In this document: piece after piece, positions 4,593-5,658 of the stretch
Layout of the letters: each line of letters begins with the position of its first letter
Position numbering within the stretch: the first letter of the stretch is position 1
Source: Ignavibacteria bacterium
GTDB taxonomy: Bacteria > Bacteroidota > Ignavibacteria > Kapaibacteriales > UBA4661
DNA length: 5,658 nucleotides
Reading direction: 5' to 3'
Assembly (NCBI GenBank): GCA_013298375.1
Contig: JAAFHM010000328.1
Coordinates: forward strand, 1-5,658
Program-made: the position numbers and the translations under genes
The notes under the pieces: generated by a model
Told to the model about the DNA's origin: nothing
Databases searched by the model: none
Seen by the model: the letters and a program-made list of their open reading frames with translations, nothing else

Positions 4593-5658
4593 TTATCGAA
4601 TTTTCATCAGTTTATAGGTCTTCGTTGCTTGATTTTCAGGATTTTGTAGTTGCAAAAAGTATAATCCATTTGCCAGGGAGGACATATCCACAGTAACATC
4701 TCCGTACTGTACTTGTTGAACCCATAATACCTTGCCTTGCACATCGTACATTGTGGCTGTCAAAAGTCGAAAGTCACTATTGGCAATCGTTACATAATTA
4801 TTGACGGGATTAGGATACACGCTCTCTTTTTCGAGCAGGTCGTTTTTTACGCTGGTTGGTGCGCAAGCACTAAGAGCAGCAACGTCAATAGTTGCGGTAA
4901 TTTCGCCGGTGCATTGTTTTGCATCGGTAACCGAAACGGTGTATCTTCCTGCTTTGAGATTGGAGATGGTCGGTTCGGTCTCGCCTGTACTCCACCTGTA
5001 GGCGAAAGGGGGAGTTCCGCTTGCCAGATTGACGGTGAGTTTACCATCAGATTTATTCGTACAAACCTGCGCCGTGCCATCAAGTTGCCCGTTGATTGTA
5101 GGGCAATTATTCGGCAGGTAAAAGCCAAAATCAACCGTCATATTGCCTGAAGGGTCAAAATTGACATCCGGGCTTGTTGGGTCGCCGTCAAGAAGTGGCT
5201 CGCCATCGGCAGTGAGAATAATTGGTTTAGAAATAACATTGAGAGAGGAAAGCGACATTCCCAAAGACTTAGGGTCCTGACCATTATCATCTCCGTCAAG
5301 GTCGTTGTTGGGATTGGATTCACCGACAGTATTGACCATATTGAAAAGCGGCTCACCCTGTTTCCAGTTGTTCAATTCCCATACGAACACCTGATAAGCT
5401 CCGGGCGCAAGGTTGGAAAAGCGATAATTGCCGTTGTTATCGGTCTTCACCGTACCAACAAACGTTTCGGGTGTGCCGTCGCCATTGGCATCTCTCCACA
5501 ACACTAAACTGACATTAGCGATGCCGGGTTCTCCAAAATCCTCCAAACCATTTTGATTGAGATCATGCCACACTCTATTCCCAATGCTGCCTCTGCCAAT
5601 GGGTAAGCTCACATCAACAGTAAGGCTGGTCTCGCAGCGTGCTGCATCAGTAACCATA
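4593..5658 (-). CDS. Large T9SS-exported protein with SdrD-B-like and SprB-like modules, C-terminal part
   Basis: The frame is open to the right edge and ends in TAA at 4595-4593; 354 residues are counted here from an ATG at 5657, which is probably internal. Residues 1-18 (VTDAARCETSLTVDV) match the end of a SprB-like repeat, so upstream coding is expected. Residues 22-181 form an SdrD-B/Cna-B-like module: GSIGNRVWHDLNQNGLED opens with the calcium-loop pattern DxNxNGxxD (32-40), followed by DANGDG (56-61), DNNGNYRFSNLAPGAYQV (73-90) and the Asp/Asn-rich NNDLDGDDNGQD (117-128). Residues 185-259 are a complete SprB-like repeat (PFAYRWSTGE, LKAGRYTVSVTDAKQC). Residues 281-354 are a type A T9SS tail (YPNPVNNYV, MYDVQGKV, LANGLYFLQL, ending KIR). 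Such proteins are exported across the outer membrane and usually act as surface adhesins or extracellular scaffolds; the specific role here is unknown. The SdrD-B-like module is expected to be stiffened by calcium. Confidence 0.9.
   Translation of the reverse strand, partial: MVTDAARCETSLTVDVSLPIGRGSIGNRVWHDLNQNGLEDFGEPGIANVSLVLWRDANGDGTPETFVGTVKTDNNGNYRFSNLAPGAYQVFVWELNNWKQGEPLFNMVNTVGESNPNNDLDGDDNGQDPKSLGMSLSSLNVISKPIILTADGEPLLDGDPTSPDVNFDPSGNMTVDFGFYLPNNCPTINGQLDGTAQVCTNKSDGKLTVNLASGTPPFAYRWSTGETEPTISNLKAGRYTVSVTDAKQCTGEITATIDVAALSACAPTSVKNDLLEKESVYPNPVNNYVTIANSDFRLLTATMYDVQGKVLWVQQVQYGDVTVDMSSLANGLYFLQLQNPENQATKTYKLMKIR

Overview
The window looks like a chromosomal surface-protein region from a member of the Bacteroidota/Chlorobiota (FCB) superphylum. 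The main reasons are two neighbouring proteins that each end in a type A sorting tail of the type IX secretion system (T9SS), the SprB-like and SdrD-B-like modules in one of them, and a Chlorobiota/Bacteroidota-style outer-membrane barrel protein. No RNA gene, informative housekeeping gene or phylogenetic marker is present, so a finer placement is not possible.

All three genes are on the minus strand, so transcription runs right to left. (1) Positions 4593-5658 hold the 3' part of a large secreted protein that enters from the right edge: the tail of a SprB-like repeat, an SdrD-B/Cna-B-like calcium-binding module, a complete SprB-like repeat and a T9SS tail. (2) Positions 4259-4592 are non-coding and contain a compact 189-bp element with near-perfect terminal inverted repeats. 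It is flanked by an exact 11-bp direct repeat and has nested G/C-rich palindromes inside. It reads as a non-autonomous mobile element (MITE-like) inserted just upstream of the next gene. (3) Positions 767-4258 hold a complete 1163-residue secreted protein: signal peptide, fourteen Asp-box (BNR-like) blade motifs that probably fold as two seven-bladed propellers, an IPT/TIG domain, two HYDIN/ASH-like Ig domains, a cohesin-like beta region and a T9SS tail. (4) Positions 633-766 are an intergenic gap with a 14-bp-arm perfect palindrome. (5) Positions 1-632 hold the first 210 codons of an outer-membrane beta-barrel protein, possibly OmpA-family, which runs off the left edge.

The genes share a theme rather than a pathway: two proteins predicted to be exported across the outer membrane by T9SS, and one predicted to sit in that membrane. 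The gaps of 134 and 334 bases, each carrying a palindromic repeat, argue against one tight operon. No catalytic domain is visible in any of the three. No defence system, CRISPR array, tRNA, rRNA or transposase gene was seen. The most unusual DNA is the 4308-4518 element, and the most unusual protein is the fourteen-blade propeller protein.
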